From Peptococcaceae bacterium (GTDB taxonomy: Bacteria; Bacillota; DSM-521; Neomoorellales; Neomoorellaceae), in NCBI GenBank assembly GCA_003509545.1, contig DOLC01000120.1, positions 1 through 6,316 of the forward strand: 6,316 nt of DNA, read 5' to 3'. Position numbers and translations under genes: made by a program. Shown one piece after another: positions 1 to 5,420 of the stretch. Position 1 is the first letter of the stretch; each line of letters opens with the position of its first letter. The notes below the pieces were generated by a model that ran no database searches, was not told where the DNA came from, and saw only the letters and a program-made list of their open reading frames with translations.

Positions 1-39
1 CCAAGCAGGCCTGCCCTGCAAAAGTGGGGATAACTCAGG
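1..39. repeat. R2 repeat arm, copy 0 (element probably continues upstream of the window)
   Basis: This stretch is the reverse complement of 5116-5155 except for one single-base indel and one adjacent substitution. It also matches 5349-5380 in direct orientation, more loosely: both start CCAAGCAGGCC and share a GGGGATA block. At 5349 the arm is the right-hand side of an inverted repeat enclosing a ~180 nt structured element, so this may be the right-hand arm of a further copy whose core lies off the left edge. No coding function is suggested, because the length of the A/T run differs between copies. Confidence 0.8.
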
Positions 40-333
40 GTGACTCCTTTAGAGGTATCTTGTTGGCGTTCCGGTCGGCCCTCCTATAGCCTTTGATTGC
101 GCCGGCAGTCTTGCGGGGGAAACGGGTATTACATTCGGGGGAATTAACCGCCCGTGAGGCTAGCGATTGCCGGATCGTCGGGAGCCGGCCCTTCCGCATG
201 CCCCTTCCACCTCCCACGGCTTCGGTACGGCAACAGGGGCCGTTCTTCCTTTGCTAAGGGTCGCGCGCCTTGCCCGCCGGCCGAAGCGCCCCTTAAGACA
301 GGGGATGACCCGTGGTGCTCCCTTAAAGTGGTG
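40..333. other. Intergenic region without a recognised gene
   Basis: I see no gene, promoter or RNA family here that I can support. Several short ORFs cross it on both strands, but none has a recognisable domain. The best alternative is a basic ORF of about 54 codons on the minus strand (about 35-199), preceded by a GGGAGGTGGAAGG-like purine stretch; nothing else supports it. The sequence is GC-rich, with small self-complementary words such as GCCGG/CCGGC near 170-190, and grades into the more clearly folded leader that follows. Confidence 0.5.
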
Positions 334-485
334 CGCCGGGGGCTTGCGGCGAGACGGCGGGATTTGCTCTAACCCGGCCTTGGATGTGGAAACAGAAGGA
401 TCGGGTGCCCACCGGCGGCCCCACGCAGGGGGAACGTAGAGGGCCGACCCAGGGGGCGGGTAGTTGAAGGCCACCCGGGTCTTCA
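334..485 (+). promoter_or_regulatory. Densely structured leader upstream of dtd (candidate cis-acting or independent RNA)
   Basis: Successive stems can be read directly: CGCCG 334-338 with CGGCG 347-351; GGCGGG 356-361 with CCC-GCC 373-379 (one bulged G); GGGTGCCC 403-410 with GGGC 441-444 and ACCC 447-450 (a two-base bulge), enclosing CCCC 419-422 with GGGG 428-431. Last come two overlapping stems that exclude each other or form a pseudoknot: CGGGT 457-461 with ACCCG 473-477, and TGAAG 465-469 with CTTCA 481-485. A purine-rich linker (381-400) joins the second and third stems. The last stem ends a few bases before the dtd ribosome binding site. I checked by eye for T-box, SRP, RNase P, tmRNA and cobalamin signatures and found none. 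In GC-rich DNA some of this folding is expected by chance, so the call is tentative. Confidence 0.35.
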
Positions 486-506
486 GCAGGAAGGGGGTGA
501 GAGCTC

Positions 507-956
507 TTGCGGGCAGTGGTACAGCGGGTGTCGCGGGCGCGGGTAATTGCGGGAGGTGAAGAGATAGGAGGCATAGGACCCGGCCTGCTAGTCTTTCTAG
601 GGGTCGGGATCGGGGATACTGTCCAGGATGCCCGTTACCTGGCGGAGAAGATAGCGGGCCTGCGTATTTTTGCCGACGAAGAGGGAAAACTCAACCTCGC
701 CGTAAAAGATGTCGGGGGAGGGGTTCTGGTGGTTTCCCAGTTCACCCTTTACGGCGACTGCCGCAAGGGACGGCGTCCCAGCTTTACCGAAGCGGCCCCT
801 CCGGCGGTAGCGGAAGAACTGTACCGGGAGTTTATTTCCGCCGTGGAAGAACAGGGCCTTAAGGTCGCCAGCGGCCGCTTTCAGGCGCATATGGAGGTGG
901 AGCTTGTTAACGACGGCCCCGTCACCCTGCTCCTGGACAGCGGCAAGTTGTTTTAG
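507..956 (+). CDS. dtd: D-aminoacyl-tRNA deacylase (Dtd)
   Basis: This cytoplasmic proofreading enzyme hydrolyses D-amino acids, and glycine mischarged on tRNA-Ala, from tRNA; the family works through an RNA-based, side-chain-independent mechanism. The 149-residue product has the usual family length and both signatures: SQFTL at residues 77-81, and the Gly-Pro-containing block NDGPVT at 135-140, which forms the cross-subunit chirality filter of the homodimer. The N-terminus (MRAVVQRVSRA) is typical. The start is TTG, chosen because the protein homology begins exactly there and a strong AGGAAGGGGGTGA-like ribosome binding site (about 488-500) lies 6 nt upstream. It is followed by a 171-nt gap holding two small hairpins (GAGCC/GGCTC at 976-989 and CGGGCC/GGCCCG at 1046-1070). 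Neither hairpin is followed by a T run, so co-transcription with the next genes is possible but not shown. Confidence 0.97.
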   Translation: MRAVVQRVSRARVIAGGEEIGGIGPGLLVFLGVGIGDTVQDARYLAEKIAGLRIFADEEGKLNLAVKDVGGGVLVVSQFTLYGDCRKGRRPSFTEAAPPAVAEELYREFISAVEEQGLKVASGRFQAHMEVELVNDGPVTLLLDSGKLF

Positions 957-1127
957 ATTTTACCGCGGGAAAAGGGAGCCGGCAGGCTCGCGCCCCGGTG
1001 GAAATAAGTCAAAGCTAGGTCCCTTGGGAGGCGGAAATTCTTTTTCGGGCCAAGCCGAGGTTCCGGCCCGCGTTAGGGGGCTGGTAGGGCCGGTATTATC
1101 ATTCTTACTTTTTAAGGGGGTTTCTTA

Positions 1128-1751
1128 ATGTTTATAGAAACTTTAGTGGTGGGAGCGCTGGCCACCAATTGCTATCTTGTAGCCTGCCCGGAGACGAAGG
1201 AAGGTGCGGTCATCGACCCGGGTGCCGAAGGCAAGCGGATTCTGGCCGCTGCCGCCAAAGCCGGTATCCGGCTGCGCTACATTATCAATACCCACGGACA
1301 CATCGACCACTTCGGCGCTAATGGGGAAATTAAGGCTGCCACGGGGGCTGAGATTTTGATTCACGGGGAAGACGCCCCGTACCTGACGGATCCCCGCCGC
1401 AATCTTGCCGCCTTTGCGGGGGTAATGGGCGACGGCCTGCCGGCGGACCGAACCTTAAAAGAGGGCGATGTTATCCGCCTGGGTAAAGGAGTAGTCCTGG
1501 AAGTTATCCACACTCCGGGACACACCCCGGGCGGCATTTGCTTAAAGGGCGACGGCCTGGTATTTACTGGGGACACTTTGTTTGCGGGTTCCATTGGCCG
1601 GACGGATTTTCCTGGGGGCTCCCTGGAAATACTCCTCTCCTCCGTGCGGGAGAAATTGTTCCGCCTGCCGGACGACTTTGCCATATATCCCGGCCACGGG
1701 CCGGCTTCCACCATCGGCGAGGAAAAGGCCGATAACCCGTTTTTTTGCTGA
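1128..1751 (+). CDS. Metallo-beta-lactamase-fold hydrolase, glyoxalase-II-like (YcbL type)
   Basis: This is a predicted soluble zinc hydrolase of the short glyoxalase II / YcbL branch. The family typically hydrolyses thioesters such as S-D-lactoylglutathione or related thiols, but the physiological substrate cannot be read from the sequence. Of 207 residues, the metal ligands stand out: T-H-G-H-I-D-H at 55-61, His133 in TPGHTPG, Asp150 in the GDTLF block and His191 in YPGHG. The GRTDFPGG block (158-165) is typical of this subgroup. The protein lacks the long C-terminal substrate-binding domain of classical GloB. The ATG start has AAGGGGG 7 nt upstream (1114-1120). The gene ends 12 nt before hisS. 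A metallo-beta-lactamase gene next to dtd and hisS is, as I recall, a frequent clostridial arrangement. The penultimate codons TTT TTT lie within a run of seven T (1740-1746). Confidence 0.95.
   Translation: MFIETLVVGALATNCYLVACPETKEGAVIDPGAEGKRILAAAAKAGIRLRYIINTHGHIDHFGANGEIKAATGAEILIHGEDAPYLTDPRRNLAAFAGVMGDGLPADRTLKEGDVIRLGKGVVLEVIHTPGHTPGGICLKGDGLVFTGDTLFAGSIGRTDFPGGSLEILLSSVREKLFRLPDDFAIYPGHGPASTIGEEKADNPFFC
1697..1746 (+). terminator. Possible weak terminator/attenuator inside the 3' end of the hydrolase gene
   Basis: CGGG (1697-1700) can pair with CCCG (1736-1739), which directly abuts seven T residues (1740-1746). Inside lies a second stem, ATCGGC (1713-1718) with GCCGAT (1728-1733). 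The outer stem is only 4 bp with unpaired stretches between the stems, so a working intrinsic terminator is doubtful. The T run also simply encodes the Phe-Phe of the NPFFC tail. If functional, it would reduce read-through into hisS-aspS. Confidence 0.25.
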
Positions 1752-1763
1752 GGGAGGTAAGGC

Positions 1764-3035
1764 ATGTTAACCCACAGACCGCGCGGTACCGAAGACATTC
1801 TGCCGGGGGCGAGCGAAAAATGGCAGTATCTCGAAGAGAAGGCCCGCTCCCTGTGCAGGCTTTACGGGTACCGGGAGATCAGGACCCCCATTTTTGAACA
1901 TACCGAGCTTTTCCTTCGCGGAGTCGGGGAGACCACGGACATTGTGGAGAAGGAAATGTATACTTTCCTCGACCGGAGCGAGCGCAGCCTCACCCTGCGG
2001 CCGGAAGGGACGGCCCCGGTGGTGCGGGCCCTGCTGGAACACCGGCTGTACGGCGGCGTCCTGCCCGTAAAGCTCTTCTACCTGGGACCCATGTTCCGCT
2101 ATGGCCGGCCCCAGGCCGGCCGGCTGCGGCAGTTCCACCAGTTCGGTGTGGAGGTCTTCGGCAGCAGGGACCCCGGTGTGGATGCGGAAGTCATCGCCTT
2201 AGCCATGGATTTTTACCGCCAGGTGGGCGTGGAGAATACGGAGCTGCGCATCAACAGTGTGGGCTGTCCCGCCTGCCGGGCGGCCCACCGGGAGAAACTC
2301 AAAGCCTACCTGCGGCCCAAGCTGGCCGAGCTGTGTCCCACCTGTCGGAACCGCTTCGAACGGAACCCTTTACGCATATTCGACTGCAAGAGCGAAGCTT
2401 GCCAGGAACTACTGGCGGCGGCTCCTACGATAACCGCTTCCTTGTGTCCGGACTGCGCCGAACACTTTCGACGGGTTTTGCGCTACCTCGACGACCTGGG
2501 CCTGGAGTATGTCCTGGACGAAGGTCTGGTTAGGGGTCTGGACTACTACACCAACACGGCCTTCGAAATCACCGTACCGGACATCGGTGCCCAGAGTTCC
2601 ATCGGGGGCGGCGGCCGTTACGACGGTCTGGTGGAAGCCTGCGGAGGGCCTCCCACACCGGGCATCGGGTTCGGCCTGGGCCTGGAGCGCATACTGCTGG
2701 CCCTGGAAGCGCAAGGGAAGGATATAGAGGTAACCGGTGGGGTGGACGTTTTGGTGGTTACGGCCGGCTCCGGTTTGGAGGGCCCGGCCATGGATTTGCT
2801 TAAAACCCTGCGGGAGCACGGGATTGCCGCCGATAAAGATTACATGGGCCGCAGTTTAAAAGCCCAAATGAAATACGCCCACCGCTATCCCGCCGGGCTG
2901 GCCATTATTCTGGGGGAAGAAGAGTTGAAGGCGCGGAAGGTCACGGTGCGGGACCTGTTGCGGGGGGAACAGCAGGAGGTTGCCTGGGAGGACATCATAC
3001 CCTATTGCAGGCGGAAGAAGGAGCGTGAAGGCTAA
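1764..3035 (+). CDS. hisS: Histidyl-tRNA synthetase
   Basis: This class II aminoacyl-tRNA synthetase makes His-tRNA-His and normally acts as a homodimer. The 423 residues cover the whole family length. The motif 1 region spans about 37-70, with LRPEGTAPVVRA at 78-89. Motif 2 is about 105-133 (FYLGPMFRYGRPQAGRLRQF at 105-124). The histidine-binding motif LVRGLDYYTNTAF is at 255-267, and motif 3 (GIGFGLGLERI) at 300-310. An HGTP anticodon-binding domain occupies about 326-415. The insertion between motif 2 and the histidine motif contains eight cysteines in four pairs (168/171, 191/194, 208/213, 228/231), consistent with structural zinc; Firmicute enzymes often show such pairs. The ATG has GGGAGGTAAGG just upstream. 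There is no T-box in the 12-nt gap, so any tRNA-dependent control would have to lie further upstream. The stop codon abuts the aspS start. Confidence 0.98.
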   Translation: MLTHRPRGTEDILPGASEKWQYLEEKARSLCRLYGYREIRTPIFEHTELFLRGVGETTDIVEKEMYTFLDRSERSLTLRPEGTAPVVRALLEHRLYGGVLPVKLFYLGPMFRYGRPQAGRLRQFHQFGVEVFGSRDPGVDAEVIALAMDFYRQVGVENTELRINSVGCPACRAAHREKLKAYLRPKLAELCPTCRNRFERNPLRIFDCKSEACQELLAAAPTITASLCPDCAEHFRRVLRYLDDLGLEYVLDEGLVRGLDYYTNTAFEITVPDIGAQSSIGGGGRYDGLVEACGGPPTPGIGFGLGLERILLALEAQGKDIEVTGGVDVLVVTAGSGLEGPAMDLLKTLREHGIAADKDYMGRSLKAQMKYAHRYPAGLAIILGEEELKARKVTVRDLLRGEQQEVAWEDIIPYCRRKKEREG

Positions 3036-4820
3036 GTGATAGAAGGTATGGGAGATTGGTCCAGAACCCATGGCTGTGGCGAATTGAGGAAAGAGCATGC
3101 GGGTCTGGAGGTCGTCCTTGCGGGGTGGGTTCACCGCCGGCGGGATCACGGCGGGTTAATCTTTATGGACTTGCGCGACCGCTCGGGGATGGTACAGGTG
3201 GTCTTCAACCCGGAAGTTTCGGAACAGGCCTTTACCAAGGCGGAAGCCCTCCGGGGGGAGTACGTCGTAACCGTGGCCGGTGAGGTTGGCATCAGGCCGG
3301 AGGGTACGGCCAACCCCAATTTGGCCACAGGGGAAGTTGAAGTCTATGCCCGGGATTTGCGCCTGCTCAACGTGGCCAAAGTGCCACCTTTTTACATTGC
3401 CAACAATTTAGAGGTAGACGAGGCTTTGCGCCTGCGCTACCGATACCTGGACTTGAGGCGGCCCGAGATGCAGCGTTTACTGGAACTGCGCCACCGGACC
3501 ACTAAAGCTATCCGGGACTTTCTGGATGGCCGGGGCTTCTGGGAAATCGAAACCCCCATGTTGACCAAAAGCACCCCGGAAGGGGCCCGGGATTTTCTGG
3601 TGCCCAGCCGGCTACACCCCGGCGAATTTTTTGCCTTGCCCCAGTCTCCCCAGCTCTTCAAACAGGTTCTGATGGTAGCCGGGGTGGAACGCTACTTTCA
3701 AATCGTCCGCTGTTTCCGGGATGAGGACTTGCGGGCCGACCGCCAGCCGGAGTTTACCCAGCTGGATATGGAGATGTCCTTTGTGCGGCGGGAAGATGTT
3801 ATGGGGATTACCGAAGAGCTGCTGGCCTATGTTTTTGGCCGCGTCCTGGGGGTGAAGCTGGACCTCCCCTTCCCGCGGCTTACCTACCGGGAAGCCATGA
3901 CCCGCTACGGTTCCGACAAGCCCGACCTGCGCTTTGGGCTGGAGATTAAGGACATCTCGGACTTGGTTAAAAACAGCGGGTTCAGGGTTTTTGCCGAGGT
4001 TGTAGGCCGGGGAGGAGTAGTGCGGGGCATCCGGGTTCCGGGCTGCAGCACCTATTCCCGCCGGGAGCTGGACGAATTGACCCAGCTGGCCGGCACCTTC
4101 GGCGCGAAGGGCCTGGCCTGGATGGCCGTAGAGGGTGAGGGCATCCGCTCTCCCATTGTCAAGTTTTTCGCCTCCGGCGAGCTGCAGTCCATCAGGGAAC
4201 GGATGGAGGCCCGGCCGGGGGATCTCCTCCTGTTTGTGGCCGATCAAGAGGATACGGCTGCCTCCGCCCTGGGGGCCCTGCGGCTGGAAATAGGGCGGCG
4301 CCTGGGCCTGATGGACGACGGGCGGCTGGCCTTCGCCTGGATCGTCGATTTCCCCCTCCTGGAATACGACCAAGAAGAAGGGCGGTATAAGGCCGTACAC
4401 CATCCCTTTACCTCGCCCCGGGAGGAAGACCTGCCCCTTCTGGACCGGGAACCCTTGAAGGCCAAGGCACTGGCCTACGACGTCATATTGAACGGAGTAG
4501 AACTGGGCGGCGGCAGCATCCGTATTCACCGCCGGGATGTGCAGGAGAAGATGTTCGGCCTCCTGGGGTTGAGCGCCGAGGAGGCGCGGGAAAAGTTCGG
4601 CTTTCTCTTGGAGGCCTTTGAATACGGCGCCCCTCCCCACGGCGGCATTGCCCTGGGCCTGGACCGCCTGGTCATGCTCATGGGGGGAAGGGAAACCATC
4701 AGGGACGTTATTCCGTTCCCCAAAACCCAGAGCGCTACCTGCCTGATGACGGGCGCGCCGGGTCCGGTGACGGCCGAGCAGCTTAAGGAGTTACACCTGG
4801 CCCTACGGCCGTCGAAGTAG
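3036..4820 (+). CDS. aspS: Aspartyl-tRNA synthetase, bacterial type, probably non-discriminating (Asp/Asn)
   Basis: This class II synthetase charges tRNA-Asp with aspartate. The 594 residues match the long bacterial form. The N-terminal OB-fold anticodon domain covers about 24-115. The catalytic core contains the QSPQ flipping-loop block (203-206), motif 2 with FRDEDLRADRQPEFTQ (227-242), a bacterial GAD insertion domain of roughly 295-430, GGGSIRIH (491-498) and motif 3 GLDRLVMLMGG (541-551). His38 in RRRDHGG and Gly90 in RPEG correspond to the residues (His31, Gly81) known in Pseudomonas aeruginosa to favour the non-discriminating state, so the enzyme may also make Asp-tRNA-Asn for GatCAB amidation. 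The start is taken as GTG 3036, directly after the hisS stop, with AAGGAG at 3018-3023 and GAAGG at 3027-3031 upstream. ATG 3048 (four codons in) is the alternative, but its GAAGG lies too close. Confidence 0.98.
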   Translation: MIEGMGDWSRTHGCGELRKEHAGLEVVLAGWVHRRRDHGGLIFMDLRDRSGMVQVVFNPEVSEQAFTKAEALRGEYVVTVAGEVGIRPEGTANPNLATGEVEVYARDLRLLNVAKVPPFYIANNLEVDEALRLRYRYLDLRRPEMQRLLELRHRTTKAIRDFLDGRGFWEIETPMLTKSTPEGARDFLVPSRLHPGEFFALPQSPQLFKQVLMVAGVERYFQIVRCFRDEDLRADRQPEFTQLDMEMSFVRREDVMGITEELLAYVFGRVLGVKLDLPFPRLTYREAMTRYGSDKPDLRFGLEIKDISDLVKNSGFRVFAEVVGRGGVVRGIRVPGCSTYSRRELDELTQLAGTFGAKGLAWMAVEGEGIRSPIVKFFASGELQSIRERMEARPGDLLLFVADQEDTAASALGALRLEIGRRLGLMDDGRLAFAWIVDFPLLEYDQEEGRYKAVHHPFTSPREEDLPLLDREPLKAKALAYDVILNGVELGGGSIRIHRRDVQEKMFGLLGLSAEEAREKFGFLLEAFEYGAPPHGGIALGLDRLVMLMGGRETIRDVIPFPKTQSATCLMTGAPGPVTAEQLKELHLALRPSK

Positions 4821-4829
4821 GCTGCATGG

Positions 4830-4929
4830 GGATAATCCTGTATGAGGATAATCCCTTCCGGGTGACAGGCCTCAATGGTTCCAGGGCCCAAAAGGCGCCG
4901 GCCCGGGGGCACCTGTCTCCTGTCGAAGG
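4830..4929 (+). promoter_or_regulatory. Paired GGATAATCC palindromes followed by a long hairpin, downstream of aspS
   Basis: Two identical 9-bp near-palindromes (GGAT-A-ATCC) lie at 4830-4838 and 4846-4854, 16 bp centre to centre, starting nine bases after the aspS stop. They run into an extended hairpin: CCTTC 4854-4858 with GAAGG 4925-4929, GACAGG 4864-4869 with CCTGTC 4912-4917, and GGGCC 4884-4888 with GGCCC 4900-4904. No T run follows, so it is not a standard intrinsic terminator. The palindromes could be operator half-sites and the hairpin a 3'-end processing structure or small RNA, but no -35/-10 pair is convincing. Confidence 0.35.
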
Positions 4930-4968
4930 AAAAGACCGCTTCGGGTGGCAGGGCTTACCGGGAGAGCC

Positions 4969-5077
4969 CAGGGTAGACGTTCATGCTGCCTGCGCAGCAG
5001 CAGAAGGATGAAAACAACGGGCCGGCCTGCAAACAAAAACAATGCCGGCCTGAAGAGAAGTTATTTTCGGGATAGGT
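4969..5077 (+). repeat. Repeat R1, copy A (uninterrupted)
   Basis: This unit is repeated at about 5970-6260. Homology begins in the CAGGG/AAGGGG stretch, continues through AGACGT and an ATG, and stops just after a shared GGGATAGGT. Shared blocks include GATGAAAACAAC and AAAACAATGCCGGCC. A small hairpin at the 5' end varies in a compensated way: GCTGC/GCAGC here (4985-4998) and GCCGC/GCGGC in copy B (5987-6000). GGCCGGC (5021-5027) and GCCGGCC (5044-5050) form a second stem; in copy B the extra ~180 nt falls in the loop of that stem. A third stem, ATTTTCGG 5063-5070 with CCGAAAAT 5086-5093, is confined to copy A. Copy A shows what the site looks like without the insert. Confidence 0.8.
4983..5075 (+). 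CDS. Possible 30-residue small protein within R1 copy A
   Basis: This is an ATG-to-TAG ORF of 30 codons, with CAGGG (4969-4973) 9 nt upstream. The product starts MLPAQQQKDENNGPA and ends KQCRPEEKLFSG. It is hydrophilic and Lys/Gln-rich, with cysteines at positions 16 and 21, no membrane segment and no family I recognise. For coding: homology with copy B begins at the Shine-Dalgarno-like stretch and ends right after the same TAG; the only length difference in the 5' part is exactly one codon; and the 3' parts have equal length and frame. Against coding: amino-acid-changing differences are at least as frequent as silent ones, and one base-pair change looks RNA-compensatory. The unit may therefore be an RNA or a repeat rather than a gene. 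Confidence 0.4.
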   Translation: MLPAQQQKDENNGPACKQKQCRPEEKLFSG

Positions 5078-5102
5078 CCCTGCGGCCGAAAATTGGGAAG
5101 GG

Positions 5103-5158
5103 CTCAGGTTACTTACCTGAGTTATCCCCAGTTTTTGCAGGGCAGGCCTGCTTGGGCT
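5103..5158. repeat. R2 repeat, left arm of the element upstream of the BMC gene
   Basis: The segment opens with a perfect 7-bp hairpin, CTCAGGT 5103-5109 with ACCTGAG 5115-5121 (5-nt loop). Positions 5116-5155 are the near-exact reverse complement of window positions 1-39. The block CAGGCCTGCTTGG and the TATCCCCAGTTTT block are also repeated, inverted, in 5349-5378. Together with that right arm it forms a long imperfect inverted repeat enclosing a ~180 nt structured element. Confidence 0.8.
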
Positions 5159-5165
5159 TGAGATA

Positions 5166-5345
5166 GAGCGAACAGCCTTCGCGGCCAGCCCAGGCTTTAA
5201 GCTTGGCGAAGGGCTTAAGAAAGGCCCGAGGCCACGGATGGCCGAGGCCGGCAACTGAGGCAGGAAGCTTAAATCCTGCCGGGAAGCCTGCCGGAGCCTT
5301 GAGCCAAGCAAAAGTCCTGCCCGCGAGGGAGGCCTTTGCGAGCGA
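5166..5345 (+). ncRNA. Structured element C1 (~180 nt), related to 6043-6219
   Basis: This element shares ordered blocks with 6043-6219: CCGAGGCCGGC, CTGA, GCCGGGAA, GAGCC, CCCGCGAGG and terminal GCGAGCGA (5338-5345). Its centre folds as GGCC 5223-5226, GA, GGCCA 5230-5234, a CGGA loop, TGGCC 5239-5243, GA, GGCC 5246-5249. That is two stacked stems separated by a GA/GA internal loop (one extra C at 5227), which suggests tandem sheared G-A pairs. A 5' domain pairs AGCCTTCGC 5174-5182 with GCGAA 5206-5210 and GGCT 5212-5215. GGCAGGA 5259-5265 pairs with TCCTGCC 5274-5280. Flanking R2 arms place it at the tip of a long inverted repeat, ending about 75 nt before the BMC gene. No promoter is evident. 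It could be a mobile-element RNA, a leader RNA or a palindromic extragenic repeat; strand is inferred only from its neighbours. Confidence 0.55.
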
Positions 5346-5348
5346 AAG

Positions 5349-5404
5349 CCAAGCAGGCCGGAATCAAAACTGGGGATACGTCAGAGTGGTAACTCGTTGA
5401 CCAC
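5349..5404. repeat. R2 repeat, right arm, plus hairpin before the BMC gene
   Basis: Positions 5349-5359 (CCAAGCAGGCC) and 5365-5378 (CAAAACTGGGGATA) are the inverted counterpart of the left arm at 5103-5158 and match window positions 1-33 directly. The arm is less well conserved in the middle. It is followed by GTGGT 5386-5390 with ACCAC 5400-5404, a small hairpin just upstream of the ribosome binding site of the shell-protein gene. It has no T run and could affect translation start, but this is not demonstrated. Confidence 0.7.
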
Positions 5405-5420
5405 GGGGGGATGGGGACTG

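Noticed and set aside
332..345. GTGCGCC resembling the 5' end of a group II intron
   Set aside because: No domain V hairpin, no intron-encoded reverse transcriptase and no matching 3' end in the following sequence.
391..400. ACAGAA-type word, considered as part of an RNase P RNA
   Set aside because: The partner conserved sequence GAGGAAAGTCC and the rest of the P4 core are absent.
160..474. Minus-strand ORF of 104 codons and overlapping plus-strand ORFs of 72 and 90 codons upstream of dtd
   Set aside because: They overlap one another in GC-rich DNA where stops are rare. None shows a domain or a convincing start site, and their translations are low-complexity Arg/Pro/Gly-rich.
1036..1070. 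Hairpin CGGGCC/GGCCCG next to TTTTT, as a terminator between dtd and the hydrolase
   Set aside because: The T run is on the 5' side of the hairpin in the + direction and becomes an A run in the - direction, so it does not have terminator polarity.
3612..4640. 342-codon minus-strand ORF
   Set aside because: It is the antisense shadow of aspS, whose catalytic motifs are unmistakable.
4821..4982. 6S RNA gene downstream of aspS, as in Bacillus subtilis
   Set aside because: Position fits and a long hairpin is present, but the stem is short and I cannot see the 6S central bubble pattern. A covariance-model search would decide.
4826..5011. 61-codon ORF directly after aspS
   Set aside because: Weak ribosome binding site, no recognisable domain, and it runs through the hairpin and into R1 in a different frame from the shared ATG-TAG unit.
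5103..5121. Perfect hairpin CTCAGGT/ACCTGAG as an intrinsic terminator
   Set aside because: It is followed by TTATCCCC rather than a T run, and it belongs to the R2 repeat arm.
4955..5311. 118-codon minus-strand ORF
   Set aside because: It spans R1, R2 and part of the structured element, so its continuity is a by-product of repeats. No start site or domain supports it.
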